Source: Planctomycetota bacterium (lineage in GTDB: Bacteria > Planctomycetota > Planctomycetia > Gemmatales > Gemmataceae). Taken from it: DNA of 64,000 bases. This document shows positions 17,849 to 27,455 of this stretch, in pieces. The stretch covers positions 33,928 through 97,927 of the forward strand of contig QWPF01000002.1 in assembly GCA_003671255.1 (NCBI GenBank), written 5' to 3'. Below the pieces are notes generated by a model. That model saw only the letters and a list, made by a program, of their open reading frames with translations. It was not told the origin of the DNA and searched no databases. How positions within the stretch are numbered: the stretch's first letter is position 1; each line of letters starts with the position of its first letter. Made by a program: the position numbers and the translations under genes.

Positions 17849-19594
17849 ATGAGTCAATTAGTTTTACTTCTTTTATTGGTACCTCTCGCAGGTGGATTAG
17901 TTACTCTTTTCGTAAGAAATGCAGGACATAAATTCGCACGGAACCTCGCTCTGGGCTTTTTCCTCTTAAACCTTTTTATCTCTTTTAAACTTACCTGGGA
18001 TTATTTGCCTCTTCTTGAAAAACATTCTATTTCTGTTGAAGAAAAACTTACTTTTGTTCCTTTAGAATCAAGCGTTACTGTTTTTGATCTTATTAGAATT
18101 AATCCGCCTTATGAAGGTAGACCTGATGCTGGTGCTATTCGATTTTTTATTGGTATTGATGGCCTTAACCTTTTTCTGCTGCCTTTAACTTGCATCTTAT
18201 TTTCCGGGTCAGTACTTGCTACTTGGAATTCCATTCGAGAAAAATCACACCTCTATTACGGATTTATGCTTCTTCTTCAATTTGCAACCCTTGGTGCTTT
18301 TCTTTCTTTCGATGTTATTCTTTTTTATGCTTTCTTTGAGTTGACTTTGATTCCTCTTCTTTTTCTTATCGCAATGTGGGGCGGACCAAATAGACAGTAT
18401 GCAGCTAAAAAATTATTTGTTTATACCTTGGGGGGTGGCTTAGCTACTTTACTTGGTGTAATTAGTCTTATTTCTGCTCTTAATCAAAATCTCCTTGATG
18501 ATAATAACGATTTACCCGTTACTTTTTCCATTCCTGAATTGATTACAGCTTCCCATGACACTCAGGTTGGTCTTAATAAAAAAGTTTTTGAAACCAAAGC
18601 TGATAAAGATTTGTTAAACCCTTTGCTTAAAACTAATCTTGAAATTAATAAAGCTAAATTGGATTATTGGTCTTCATGCCAAAAATGGATTTTCCTTCTT
18701 CTAGCTACGGGGTTTTTGGTTAAACTTCCCGCTTTCCCTTTTCACACCTGGCAGCCTACTGCTTATTATGAAGCACCTACGGGCGTTACTCTTGTACTTG
18801 GCGGAATTCTCGCAAAACTTGGTGCGTTTGGTTTCCTTAGGCTTTGTGTTCCGATGTTACCTGTTCCCGCTTGGGAATTTGGTACTTATTTATTTTCCAT
18901 ATTATCTGTCGTCGCGATTTTGTATGGAGCTGCTTGCGCCATCGCTCAGGATGATTTAAAACGCATGCTAGCTTACAGTAGTTTTAGTCATCTAGGTTTT
19001 TGCCTTTTAGGGATATTTGCTTTAAATGAGACTGGTTTGACTGGAAGTTATCTTCAAATGATTAATCATGGATTAAATGTAGGCGCTCTGTTCTTTATCT
19101 GCGAAATTCTTCACCACAGATATGGCACGACTAAGTTCAAAGATCTTCAGGGACTTGGAAGTAAACTAAAAATTCTTTCTGGTATTACTGTTTTTTATGT
19201 CATGTGCAGTGTTGGTTTGCCTGGCCTTAATGGTTTTGTTGGCGAAGTTATGTGTTTATTTGGTATGTTTGAAACTAATAACCCTAGTGTTTCTGGCAAA
19301 ATTTTAGCATCTACATGCAGTTTAGGAATGGTTTTTGGTGCGTGGTATTTAATATCCATGGTTATGAAGGTCTTTTTTGGAAAGCTTTCAGAACCCGTAT
19401 TTAAAAAAGAAGATCCTGTTTCTGACCTTACTATGGTTGAAAAGATATTCTTATTTCCTTTGGCATTACTTTGCCTTTTTCTTGGAATTTATCCTCAACC
19501 CATGATTGATACTATTCGTCCAGAGATTCATTTGATTGCTAAGTTGAATTTGCAGGCTAACAACTTGTTACCTCTGGCTAAAATGGATAAATAA
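17849..19594 (+). CDS. nuoM: NADH-quinone oxidoreductase subunit M with a loop insertion
   Basis: Antiporter-like proton-pumping subunit, 581 residues (usual about 490-510). The key residues are Glu164 in FFELTLIPLLFLI and Lys292 in FLVKLPAFPFHTWQP, plus LGAFGFLRL and the Lys-containing QDDLKRMLAYSSFSHLGF. About 65 soluble residues (about 212-278, including VGLNKKVFETKADKDLLNP) are inserted between helices 6 and 7, and the helix 2-3 loop (about 51-97) is also long. Both loops face the periplasm. The spacing from nuoL is 6 bp. Confidence 0.94.
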   Translation: MSQLVLLLLLVPLAGGLVTLFVRNAGHKFARNLALGFFLLNLFISFKLTWDYLPLLEKHSISVEEKLTFVPLESSVTVFDLIRINPPYEGRPDAGAIRFFIGIDGLNLFLLPLTCILFSGSVLATWNSIREKSHLYYGFMLLLQFATLGAFLSFDVILFYAFFELTLIPLLFLIAMWGGPNRQYAAKKLFVYTLGGGLATLLGVISLISALNQNLLDDNNDLPVTFSIPELITASHDTQVGLNKKVFETKADKDLLNPLLKTNLEINKAKLDYWSSCQKWIFLLLATGFLVKLPAFPFHTWQPTAYYEAPTGVTLVLGGILAKLGAFGFLRLCVPMLPVPAWEFGTYLFSILSVVAILYGAACAIAQDDLKRMLAYSSFSHLGFCLLGIFALNETGLTGSYLQMINHGLNVGALFFICEILHHRYGTTKFKDLQGLGSKLKILSGITVFYVMCSVGLPGLNGFVGEVMCLFGMFETNNPSVSGKILASTCSLGMVFGAWYLISMVMKVFFGKLSEPVFKKEDPVSDLTMVEKIFLFPLALLCLFLGIYPQPMIDTIRPEIHLIAKLNLQANNLLPLAKMDK

Positions 19595-19631
19595 TGGTCA
19601 CCTTATTTTTTAGATTGGTATTGGTGGATCA

Positions 19632-21272
19632 ATGAGCGGATCTTTTTTATTTACTGATTATATTCAATACATGATGCCTGAGATTGTGCTATTCATGCTA
19701 GGAAGTTTTATACTTCTTGTCGGGCCATTTTTAAATAAAAAAACTCCTTGGGCTTTAATTAGTTCCTTAGGTTTTTTACTTGCTTATATTTTACTCCTCA
19801 CTAAAAAACATGACTCAATTGATCATTCCTTTTTATTTTCAATTAATGTTCTTGAAGATATGTCTTCTAATTTTGTTAGACACTTTTCTCTTGGTATGGG
19901 ATTGTTCTTTTGTTTGATTTTTTGGAGAGACTCAGAAAATGATAATTCTTATGAAACTCTAGCTCTTATTATTTTCCTAGTTACCGGCTGCTCTGTTGTT
20001 GGCATGTCTAATGATTTGGTTGTTCTTTTCCTAGGTCTTGAATTAATTAGCATTCCCACTTATGTCCTGCTTTATTTACACGGCAAAAAGGATCTAGCTG
20101 CTGAATCTGCTATGAAGTATTTCTTCCTTTCAATCTTCTCCTCCGGATTGCTTCTTCTAGGGTTCAGTTATCTTTATGGCATCGTTGGAACTACCAATAT
20201 TTCGGCGATTTCTGACGCTTTAAGTAATGGATACCGTTTTAAACCTGCCGCTGATATTGATAACTCCTCTGGTTTCCTTTTTCTAATTCCTATGCTTGCA
20301 ATACTTGCTGGTTTAGGTTTTAAAGTGAGCATGGTACCTTTTCATTTTTATGCTCCTGATGTTTACCAAGGTACTACCTATCGAATGTGTGCTTTACTTG
20401 CTACTGTTTCAAAAGTTGCTGGGTTTGCTGCTATTATTCGTATCTTTGGTTTTGCTTTGGCTCAAGGTGCTTTGCCCGGGGCTTCTAAAACCCTCGACAA
20501 TATTTATGTTCTATTTTGGATTCTTGCCACTGTTACCATGACTATTGGCACCATTCTCGGCCTTCTCCAACGAAATCTCCGCAGAATTTTAGCTTACTCT
20601 AGTATTTCACATTCCGGCTATATTCTTGCAGGTATAGCTGTTGCTCCTAAACTTGATTTAACTACAGGTATTGATGGTATTGGTGCTTCTTTCTTTTATT
20701 TAATCGCTTACTTCTTTGGAACTTTTGGAATTTTCGCAGTTCTTGATGTCTTGGATTCAAAAGATAAACCAATTGAAGATTGGGACGATCTTGCAGGTGT
20801 AGGCACTCAAAATCCGTTGTTATCTATATGTCTTGCAGTGTTTTTGTTTAGTTTAATTGGTATCCCTTTTACCGGCGGTTTTCTTGCTAAGTTTTTTATT
20901 GTTTTTGGTTGTGTTAGCGTTCCCTACACATGGGATGACCCACTTAGTAAAGGGTCTCATAATTTGTTTTTTTTGTTGGGCATAATTGCTTTTTTAAATG
21001 CTGCTATAGGTTCATGGATTTATTTAAGAATTTTATCTGGTATTTATTTCAAACCAGCTATTTGGCCTAAAGTTATTAATACTTCTTTTCGCCCCAGTTA
21101 TTTACCGATTGCTGCATGCCTTTTTATCGTTATTGTTCTTGGAGTAAGGCCTAGTCTTATAATTAATCTTAATTTGTTAAAAGGTATGGCTGCTTCTGGG
21201 AATAGTGCTTCTATTTCAAAAATTGTTGATCCTGATTCTATTGATAAACAGGTAGTTTCTAAAAGGCAATGA
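19632..21272 (+). CDS. nuoN: NADH-quinone oxidoreductase subunit N
   Basis: Third antiporter-like subunit, 546 residues. LFLGLELISIPTYVLLYL carries the pumping Glu. AMKYFFLSIFSSGLLLLG, LGFKVSMVPFHFYAPDVYQGTTYRMCALLATVSKVAGF with its Lys residues, and LLQRNLRRILAYSSISHSGYIL complete the usual pattern. It closes the nuo operon. A charged Ser/Lys tail of about 30 residues follows the last helix. The kinase-like gene starts 14 bp downstream, so it is probably cotranscribed. Confidence 0.94.
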   Translation: MSGSFLFTDYIQYMMPEIVLFMLGSFILLVGPFLNKKTPWALISSLGFLLAYILLLTKKHDSIDHSFLFSINVLEDMSSNFVRHFSLGMGLFFCLIFWRDSENDNSYETLALIIFLVTGCSVVGMSNDLVVLFLGLELISIPTYVLLYLHGKKDLAAESAMKYFFLSIFSSGLLLLGFSYLYGIVGTTNISAISDALSNGYRFKPAADIDNSSGFLFLIPMLAILAGLGFKVSMVPFHFYAPDVYQGTTYRMCALLATVSKVAGFAAIIRIFGFALAQGALPGASKTLDNIYVLFWILATVTMTIGTILGLLQRNLRRILAYSSISHSGYILAGIAVAPKLDLTTGIDGIGASFFYLIAYFFGTFGIFAVLDVLDSKDKPIEDWDDLAGVGTQNPLLSICLAVFLFSLIGIPFTGGFLAKFFIVFGCVSVPYTWDDPLSKGSHNLFFLLGIIAFLNAAIGSWIYLRILSGIYFKPAIWPKVINTSFRPSYLPIAACLFIVIVLGVRPSLIINLNLLKGMAASGNSASISKIVDPDSIDKQVVSKRQ

Positions 21273-21285
21273 TATTACAGAACTG

Positions 21286-22251
21286 ATGTTTAAAAACATT
21301 GTTGAGTGTGTTCTTTCAAAGTTTAATATCAATCATCCATTTACTTTTTCCTTAATTTCTAACAGTTATAGCTTAAGTAGTTCCCATGTTTTTAAAGTTG
21401 TTTCTTCGAATGGCGTATTTGCTTTAAAATCTTATAGTTTCGAAGATTACAACTCCTTAGCTTTTATTCACACCTTGCTTGATCAAATCCACAGTAACGG
21501 TTTTGGTTTGTTTCCTTCAGTTATATGCTCCAAAGATAATACTACAGTTGTTAATCAAGGTGGTTTTTGCTGGGATCTTTCGATCTGGCTTCCCGGGGAT
21601 ATGCCTGATCCCTTAATCTGCAACTTACTTCATAGCATTAAAAGTTTGGCACAATTTCATTTGGTAATGGGTTTAGGTTATTCTGAATATGGTTTAATGC
21701 CCGGTATGGAAAAGCGACTTTCTGCAATTAAATCCTTCTCTGTTTCAAATATTAATTTAGATTCAATTTCATTTATTCCCGTTATAAGTTTAATTGATCT
21801 TTTGAAGTGGATTAAGCAAGGGGTAGATACCTTGGGGGTTTCTATTTTGCCTAAAGTTAAAATTCAATATTGTTGGGGAGATGCAAGGAGAGAAAATGTT
21901 TTATTTAGTAATAACAGGATCAGCGGATTAGTTGATTATTATGCATTTCGAAGAGATTGTATGGAAGTCGATGTAGCCAGAATGATATCCAGTTTTGCTG
22001 GGGATGATTTATCAATGTGGACTACCGCTTTAACTGCATATTCTGAGAATTTCAAAATTGATTATTTGGTTTGCAGGAAGCTTGATATATTTGGAACAAT
22101 TGTCTCTTTGTATCGTTGGTTGAATTGGCTTCAATATCCAATGCCTGAGGCTCGATACAAACAAGGGTGCCAGCGATTTATGGAGATATTTCAAAGGGTA
22201 GAAAAATGGAAAGAGCACGGATCTTTGAAATCCATGCTCTTTTATGATTAG
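21286..22251 (+). CDS. Aminoglycoside-phosphotransferase-fold (kinase-like) protein
   Basis: A 321-residue protein of the APH/choline-kinase type. The N-lobe includes VFKVVSSNGVFALKSYSF with the ATP-binding Lys. The catalytic loop reads YCWGDARRENVLF where the family has HGDxxxxN, so the catalytic Asp and the Asn are kept while the preceding His is Trp-Gly. The metal-binding Asp is in SGLVDYYAF. Family members phosphorylate small molecules or homoserine-like substrates; the substrate here is unknown. It follows nuoN by 14 bp and is convergent with rpsI. The last dozen codons form one arm of a terminator hairpin. Confidence 0.75.
   Translation: MFKNIVECVLSKFNINHPFTFSLISNSYSLSSSHVFKVVSSNGVFALKSYSFEDYNSLAFIHTLLDQIHSNGFGLFPSVICSKDNTTVVNQGGFCWDLSIWLPGDMPDPLICNLLHSIKSLAQFHLVMGLGYSEYGLMPGMEKRLSAIKSFSVSNINLDSISFIPVISLIDLLKWIKQGVDTLGVSILPKVKIQYCWGDARRENVLFSNNRISGLVDYYAFRRDCMEVDVARMISSFAGDDLSMWTTALTAYSENFKIDYLVCRKLDIFGTIVSLYRWLNWLQYPMPEARYKQGCQRFMEIFQRVEKWKEHGSLKSMLFYD
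22210..22242. terminator. Bidirectional hairpin terminator between the kinase-like gene and rpsI
   Basis: AAAGAGCACGGAT (22210-22222) pairs with ATCCATGCTCTTT (22230-22242) at 12 of 13 positions across a 7-base loop. On the plus strand the stem ends in CTCTTTT; on the minus strand it is followed by CCATTTTTC. It can therefore end transcription from both sides of this convergent junction. It lies wholly inside the coding end of the kinase-like gene, whose stop is at 22249-22251. Confidence 0.6.
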
Positions 22252-22259
22252 CGAAAATA

Positions 22260-22718
22260 TTAACGCTTGGAGAACTGGAAACTCTTGCGAGCGCCTTTTC
22301 GTCCATATTTTTTGCGTTCTTTCATTCTGCCATCTCGTGTTAGGAAGCCAGAGTCTCTTAGCTTTTTTGCTAAAGTAAGAGGTGCGCCTTCTTCTTCAGT
22401 CCCAGGAGCTTGTTCAGTCTCTGTGAGCCCAAACATGGTTTTTAAGGCTCTTGCTACCCCTTGACTGATTGCCCCTGCTTGGCCTGATATTCCGCCACCT
22501 TTAGTGGTGACAATCACATCTAGGCGCTTGACCATATCAGCAAGAATTATGGGACCAAGAACGAATTGACGATCTTTTTCTTCAGTCAGGTAAACTTCCA
22601 ATTCTTTTTTATTAATGGAAATCTTTCCTGTCCCTTCGCAAATTCTTACACGGGCAACCGAAGTCTTTCGTCTGCCTGTGCCCCAATAAAATGTCTTTTT
22701 CGACTTAGTTTCAGCCAC
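22260..22718 (-). CDS. rpsI: 30S ribosomal protein S9
   Basis: S9 family, 152 residues. The N-terminal TGRRKTSVARVRI and GKISINKK segments, the central VTTKGGGISGQAGAISQGVARAL, and the C-terminal RDGRMKERKKYGRKGARKSFQFSKR with its terminal SKR (which reaches the ribosomal P site) are intact. An acidic insert of about 20 residues (TETEQAPGTEEEGAP) lies between the core and the basic tail, so it is a little longer than the usual 130. Downstream of rplM by 21 bp in the conserved L13-S9 operon. Confidence 0.97.
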   Translation of the reverse strand: MAETKSKKTFYWGTGRRKTSVARVRICEGTGKISINKKELEVYLTEEKDRQFVLGPIILADMVKRLDVIVTTKGGGISGQAGAISQGVARALKTMFGLTETEQAPGTEEEGAPLTLAKKLRDSGFLTRDGRMKERKKYGRKGARKSFQFSKR

Positions 22719-22739
22719 GATATCTTCTCCAGTTAATTG

Positions 22740-23171
22740 CTATACTTTGAATTCAACAGGTTGTTGAGCTTGGTGTGGATGCTCCGTACCCGCGTAAATT
22801 TTAAGCTTGATAATTTGATGTCTAGCCAAAGGAGTCTTAGGCATCATCCTTTTTACCGCTTCGCGGATAATTCGATCAGGATGATTAGCAAGCCAATCTT
22901 TAGCTGATGCAGACTTCAAACCACCGGGGTAGTGAGTATACCAACGATATACTTTCGTATTTATCTTTTTGCCAGTAAATCGAAGTTTTGATGCATTCAA
23001 AACAATAACAAATTCACCTGTATCGTGATGATGAGTGAATTCTGGACGATGTTTGCCACGCAACAAATTAGCAATTTGTACAGCCAATCTGCCTACAATT
23101 TGATCCGCAGCATCAATAACAAGCCATCGTTTCTCAGGTTCCTGAGAAGGCTTAGCCATATATGTCTTCAT
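22740..23171 (-). CDS. rplM: 50S ribosomal protein L13
   Basis: L13 family, 143 residues from ATG 23171, which has GGGGAG eight bases upstream; the upstream in-frame start at 23192 is rejected for lack of a site. Typical elements are WLVIDAADQIVGRLAVQIANLLRGKHRPEFTHH, GEFVIVLNASKLRFTGKK, YRWYTHYPGG and REAVKRMMPKTPLARHQ. It leads the rplM-rpsI operon, with a strong promoter just upstream. Confidence 0.97.
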   Translation of the reverse strand: MKTYMAKPSQEPEKRWLVIDAADQIVGRLAVQIANLLRGKHRPEFTHHHDTGEFVIVLNASKLRFTGKKINTKVYRWYTHYPGGLKSASAKDWLANHPDRIIREAVKRMMPKTPLARHQIIKLKIYAGTEHPHQAQQPVEFKV

Positions 23172-23198
23172 AATAATCTCCCCAATGACCAAATAATT

Positions 23199-23226
23199 AT
23201 TTTATTTTTAGAAAATAAAATGTCAA
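23199..23226 (-). promoter_or_regulatory. rplM-rpsI promoter
   Basis: On the minus strand, TTGACA (23226-23221) is followed after 16 bp by TAAAAT (23204-23199), a near-consensus housekeeping promoter. The expected transcript start, about 23192, leaves a 5' leader of about 20 bases with the GGGGAG ribosome binding site before ATG 23171. The fit in spacing and distance makes this one of the better promoter calls in the window. Confidence 0.55.
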
Positions 23227-23711
23227 TAAGCATTAAAATATAGTTCATAATGCTTTGGTCGTTTTTACATTAGTAAACCTTATCCATTTCTTTTTATAAT
23301 AATGATGGATAAATAGCCACACTTTTTGCATAATAATTCATTGTGTGCCAAAGACTTATGTTTTGTGAGGTTTTAAGAAAGAAGTATCTGTATTTGTGAA
23401 GCATTTATGTTTTTTTGTGCCTAAAAACCTAATATTGAAGAGTTTAATGGTTAAACCTGCGGTGAAGTTAAGATAAATTAGGCCTTTTTTTGATAAAGGT
23501 TGTTTTGTAACTGCTAGTTTTCTAATGATTGGGACTTATTTTTCCCTTGAATTCAGTATGTTTGTTACAATTTTTGAATACTTGGTTTAATTTAAAAGGT
23601 TAATTTTACTGTTTTATAGGTTTTTAGATGTTGCTTCATAGGTATCATTTTCTTTTTTTATTCGCATTTTTAATGCGGAAACCTCATTTATTTTATTAAT
23701 AGAGGTGAAAA
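23227..23711. other. Non-coding AT-rich region between rplM and rny
   Basis: About 480 bp without a convincing gene, between divergent rplM and rny. The only clear structure is a small perfect hairpin, CGCATT-TTT-AATGCG at 23663-23677, just ahead of the rny ribosome binding site. A weak long-range pair, GCCTAA (23419-23424) with TTAGGC (23478-23483) followed by seven T residues, is also present but too short to call. Promoters for rny should lie here; no good -35/-10 pair was found. Confidence 0.5.
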
Positions 23712-25274
23712 GTGACTTCTGAACAACTTGTTTATGTTTTTTTGGGTGTTCTTACATCCCTTGGATTAGGTTATGCAATTGCTACTATTTTTTACCGTAG
23801 CAAACTTAATATTTTAAATGCCAATAATAATTCTTTATTTAATGAAGCTAAGGCTAAAGCTGAAAAAATTATTAAAGACGCTGAGATGATTTCGAAGGAA
23901 GACACTTTAAGAAGGAAAGAAGAACTTAATAAAAGTTTTGAAAATATTCGCCTTGATTTACGCGATCAAGAAAAACGATTGGAAAAGCGTGAAGATGCAA
24001 TTGAAGATAAAGCTAGGGATATGCTTAAAAGAGAGCGCTTGACCGATGTCCTTCAGAATCAATTGCAAGATCGTAAAAATGAAACCGATATCAAAAATAA
24101 GAAATTTGCGGAGATCTTAGAAAAACAAGAAAAAAGATTGTTGGATATATCGGGTATATCCCGGGATCATGCTGAAAAAATGCTTTTTGAAAACTTGGAG
24201 AGAACTCTTAGTAAGCAATTTGCTGAGAAATTAAAAAAACATGATGATCAACTTAAAGATTCAGCAAAGGAATCTGCAAGAAAAATTCTTGCTATGGCTG
24301 TTCAACGCTATGCATCCCAGCATTCTGTTGAAAGTACTGTAAGTACCGTTGATATTCCAAATGATGATATTAAAGGAAGAATTATTGGGCGCGAAGGTCG
24401 TAATATTCGAACTTTTCAAAATGTGACTGGAGTTGATTTAATTGTTGATGATACTCCAGGTGTTGTGGTTGTCAGCGCCTTTGATAGTGTCAGGCGAGAA
24501 ATAGCCAGGCTTTCTCTATTGAAGCTTATTCAAGATGGCCGTATCCATCCTACTAAAATTGAAGAAGTGGTTAAAGAATCACAAGAAGAGATGGAAAAAC
24601 ATATCATGGAAGTTGGTCGTGAAGCCCTTAACGAGGTAGGTATGGGGCCTTTAAATGATAAACTTGTTCATTTGCTTGGAAGGTTGAAATTTCGAACTAG
24701 TTATAGTCAAAATGTTTTGCGGCATAGTATTGAAGTAGCTTTTCTTGCTGGAATGCTTGCCGATGAGTTGGGATTGGATGGCAGGCTTGCTCGTAAATGT
24801 GGTTTACTGCATGATATCGGCAAAGCAGCAGATCATGAGATGGAAGGTGGTCACCCCAAAATTGGAGCAGAACTTGCTCGAAAATATGGTGAAACGAACC
24901 CTGATGTCTTGCATGCGATTGCAGGCCATCATGATGATATAACAGTTGACCATATCTACACCGTTTTAGTTGCAACTGCTGATGCAATAAGTGCAGCAAG
25001 GCCAGGAGCCCGAAGAGAAACATTGGAAAAATATGTCAAACGATTAGAGGAACTTGAAGCAATCGCATGTGGTTTTCCAGATGTTGAACAAGCATTTGCA
25101 ATTCAAGCCGGGCGGGAACTAAGAGTTATTGCCAGTGCTGCTCGAACTACAGATGAGCAGGCAATAAAAACATGCCACGATATTGCCCGTGCCATTGAAG
25201 ATCAGATGAATTACCCTGGTGAAATCAAGGTTACAGTTATTCGTGAACTAAGAGTGGTGGATGTTGCAAAATAA
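23712..25274 (+). CDS. rny: Ribonuclease Y
   Basis: A 520-residue membrane-anchored endoribonuclease that initiates mRNA decay. In order: N-terminal transmembrane helix ([21 protein letters not shown]), a long charged coiled coil (about 30-190), a KH RNA-binding domain with [21 protein letters not shown] (about 215-240), and the HD domain with His367-Asp368 in [12 protein letters not shown] and a downstream AGHHDD. The GTG start at 23712 is supported by AGAGGTG four bases upstream. The phosphoesterase gene overlaps its end by 14 bp; the same rny-ymdB order is known from Firmicutes. Confidence 0.96.
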   Translation: MTSEQLVYVFLGVLTSLGLGYAIATIFYRSKLNILNANNNSLFNEAKAKAEKIIKDAEMISKEDTLRRKEELNKSFENIRLDLRDQEKRLEKREDAIEDKARDMLKRERLTDVLQNQLQDRKNETDIKNKKFAEILEKQEKRLLDISGISRDHAEKMLFENLERTLSKQFAEKLKKHDDQLKDSAKESARKILAMAVQRYASQHSVESTVSTVDIPNDDIKGRIIGREGRNIRTFQNVTGVDLIVDDTPGVVVVSAFDSVRREIARLSLLKLIQDGRIHPTKIEEVVKESQEEMEKHIMEVGREALNEVGMGPLNDKLVHLLGRLKFRTSYSQNVLRHSIEVAFLAGMLADELGLDGRLARKCGLLHDIGKAADHEMEGGHPKIGAELARKYGETNPDVLHAIAGHHDDITVDHIYTVLVATADAISAARPGARRETLEKYVKRLEELEAIACGFPDVEQAFAIQAGRELRVIASAARTTDEQAIKTCHDIARAIEDQMNYPGEIKVTVIRELRVVDVAK

Positions 25275-26127
25275 TTTTTCAAAGAGTCTGAAAGTGTTAA
25301 TGCTAGGGGATATAGTTGGGTCTCCGGGTGTAAACATTTTGCAAAATTATCTAAGTGCAATAAAAAAGAGTATGAGCCTTGATTTGGTAATTGCCAATGC
25401 TGAAAACGCTGCTGGTGGGTCGGGGCTTACTCCATCAATTTTTAAAAAATTAAAAGCAGCGGGCGTGGATCTCTTCACATTGGGAGACCATATCTACAAA
25501 AAGACAGAAATAATTAATACGCTTATAACCGAAAATTGTATCTGTAAGCCCGCTAATTATCCTTCGTCTTCGCCTGGAAGAACTTTTGCCTTTACCAATA
25601 CCATGGATGGAATCACTGTCGCTGTGGTTTCATTGATGGGCCGGACCTTTATGCGCCCTGTAGATTGCCCATTTTCTGCAGTGGAAAAACTGATTCCCGA
25701 AGTTAACAAAATTACTAATGTGATAATTGTTGATATTCATGCGGAAGCTACCTCTGATAAATACTTAATGGGGCATTTCCTAAAAGGTAAAGTTTCTGCC
25801 GTTTTAGGTACTCATACACATGTGCAAACCGCAGATGAACAAATTCTTGGCGACGGTACAGCTTTTATTTGCGATTTAGGGATGACCGGGCCATACGATA
25901 GTGTTTTAGGCAGATCCATTGAGCCTGTGACCGCTACAACAATTTCTTTTTTACCCAATCAGTTTTTGGTTGCATCTGGTGATGTAAGAATGTCTGGCGT
26001 TATACTTGAAATTGATTCTGCTACAGGTAAAACGCAATCAATAAACCGTATTCAGTTTTTTGATAAACACCTTAACGAACAATTTAATGGAACTGAAGAA
26101 AAGAAAACGGTTCTTCAGCATTTATAA
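25261..26127 (+). CDS. YmdB-family metallophosphoesterase (TIGR00282)
   Basis: A 288-residue calcineurin-like phosphoesterase. Metal-binding motifs are [11 protein letters not shown] (Asp), NAENAAGG (Asn/Glu), GDHIYKK and [11 protein letters not shown] (His). B. subtilis YmdB hydrolyses 2',3'-cAMP and interacts with ribonuclease Y, so overlap with rny here is functionally sensible. The ATG at 25261 lies within the last codons of rny. The stop shares one base with the next start (TAATG, 26125-26129), so the three genes are tightly coupled. Confidence 0.9.
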   Translation: MLQNNFSKSLKVLMLGDIVGSPGVNILQNYLSAIKKSMSLDLVIANAENAAGGSGLTPSIFKKLKAAGVDLFTLGDHIYKKTEIINTLITENCICKPANYPSSSPGRTFAFTNTMDGITVAVVSLMGRTFMRPVDCPFSAVEKLIPEVNKITNVIIVDIHAEATSDKYLMGHFLKGKVSAVLGTHTHVQTADEQILGDGTAFICDLGMTGPYDSVLGRSIEPVTATTISFLPNQFLVASGDVRMSGVILEIDSATGKTQSINRIQFFDKHLNEQFNGTEEKKTVLQHL

Positions 26128-27452
26128 TGATTTCTAATGAAGTTTTGAATCAATTTGTAAATCAACTTCAGGGAAAAAAATCCCGAATAATGGTTGTTGG
26201 CCTTGGATATATTGGGCTTCCCCTTGCAGAGTGTATTGCCAAAGCTGGTTTCAATGTTATTGGATATGACACAAATTTAAATAAAATCGAATTGTTGAAT
26301 CGTGGTGAAAGTTATTTGGAAACCATGTCTGCAAGCAGAATACAAGAATTATTGAAGACAGGAAGATTATCTTTCACCGCAGATATTGCTTGCGCTGAAT
26401 CATGTGATGTTTATTGGGTTTGTGTTCCAACCCCGCTGCTAAATGGCGCACCAATACTTGATAGTTTTTATTCTGCAATTAAGTCAATAAGGGCAATTGC
26501 TAAAAAACCTTTTTTAGTTGTTGTTTCCAGTACATCATTTCCTGGAACAACACGATCTATTGGACTAAGCATTCTTGTGAAAGAAGCACAAGAAGAGGGA
26601 CATGACTTTTTTCTTGTCTTTAGCCCGGAAAGAGAAGATCCAGGGAACACTAAATTTACCACAAAAACGCTTCCAAGAGTTTTTGGCGCACTCAATATGC
26701 AGTCAGCAAAAGTTGCAATGGTTTTGTTTAAGCAATTATTTGATGAGGTTCATCAGGCAAGCTCTATTGAAGCTGCAGAAGCCTCGAAATTGATGGAGAA
26801 TGTTTATCGTGCTGTAAATATTGCGTTGGCTAATGAGTGGGGAGAGATTTGCGCCCAATTAAATTTAGATGTATGGGAAATAATCAAACTCGCATCAACG
26901 AAACCTTTTGGTTTTCAAGCGTTTTACCCAGGCCCCGGTGTTGGGGGGCATTGCATTCCTGTCGACCCTTATTATCTTCTTTCCAAACTTAAAAGTATGG
27001 GCTCAAATGCCGAGCTTATTAATCTTGCGTGTGACTTAAATAGAAAAAGACCCTACATAATTGTAAATAAGATAGATGAATTTTTAAAAAATAGCTCGAG
27101 ATTTGATAATGGTTCTAAAATATTATTGATCGGATTAGGGTACAAAAAAAACATAGGAGATATTCGTGAATCTCCAGCAATTGATATTCTTGATTTACTA
27201 TTAAAACGAAGTTTAAATGTGAAATGGTATGACCCGTTAGTTGATACAAAACACCCAATTTGGGAGCTACAAAGAGAATTAAACTTAAGCCCTGAATTAC
27301 TAAAAAACCAGTGTCTTTGTGTAGTTCTTGCTGATCACGATTGCATTGACTGGGACATGGTGTTGAAAAATTCCAACTTTATATTTGATACCAAGAATAA
27401 GTATTCAGAAGAACTCAATAACCTAACATCTGAAAAAATAATCAGGCTTTAA
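26127..27452 (+). CDS. Nucleotide-sugar (UDP-HexNAc/UDP-glucose) 6-dehydrogenase
   Basis: A 441-residue member of the UDP-glucose/UDP-ManNAc dehydrogenase family, which oxidises C6 of a nucleotide sugar with two NAD. The Rossmann motif VGLGYIGLPLAECIAKAGF begins near residue 24. KLMENVYRAVNIALANEW and the catalytic-Cys motif GPGVGGHCIPVDPYYL (about residues 270-285) are intact, and the C-terminal UDP-binding domain has LLIGLGYKKNIGDIRESPA. The GGHCIPVDPYYL form is closest to the WecC/WbpA type, suggesting UDP-HexNAc. It probably feeds envelope polysaccharide synthesis, although no glycosyltransferase lies next to it. Confidence 0.9.
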   Translation: MISNEVLNQFVNQLQGKKSRIMVVGLGYIGLPLAECIAKAGFNVIGYDTNLNKIELLNRGESYLETMSASRIQELLKTGRLSFTADIACAESCDVYWVCVPTPLLNGAPILDSFYSAIKSIRAIAKKPFLVVVSSTSFPGTTRSIGLSILVKEAQEEGHDFFLVFSPEREDPGNTKFTTKTLPRVFGALNMQSAKVAMVLFKQLFDEVHQASSIEAAEASKLMENVYRAVNIALANEWGEICAQLNLDVWEIIKLASTKPFGFQAFYPGPGVGGHCIPVDPYYLLSKLKSMGSNAELINLACDLNRKRPYIIVNKIDEFLKNSSRFDNGSKILLIGLGYKKNIGDIRESPAIDILDLLLKRSLNVKWYDPLVDTKHPIWELQRELNLSPELLKNQCLCVVLADHDCIDWDMVLKNSNFIFDTKNKYSEELNNLTSEKIIRL

Positions 27453-27455
27453 ACA

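Noticed and set aside
23419-23491. GCCTAA...TTAGGC followed by a T-run as a terminator or small RNA
   Set aside because: Only six pairs over a 53-base loop; too weak to call.
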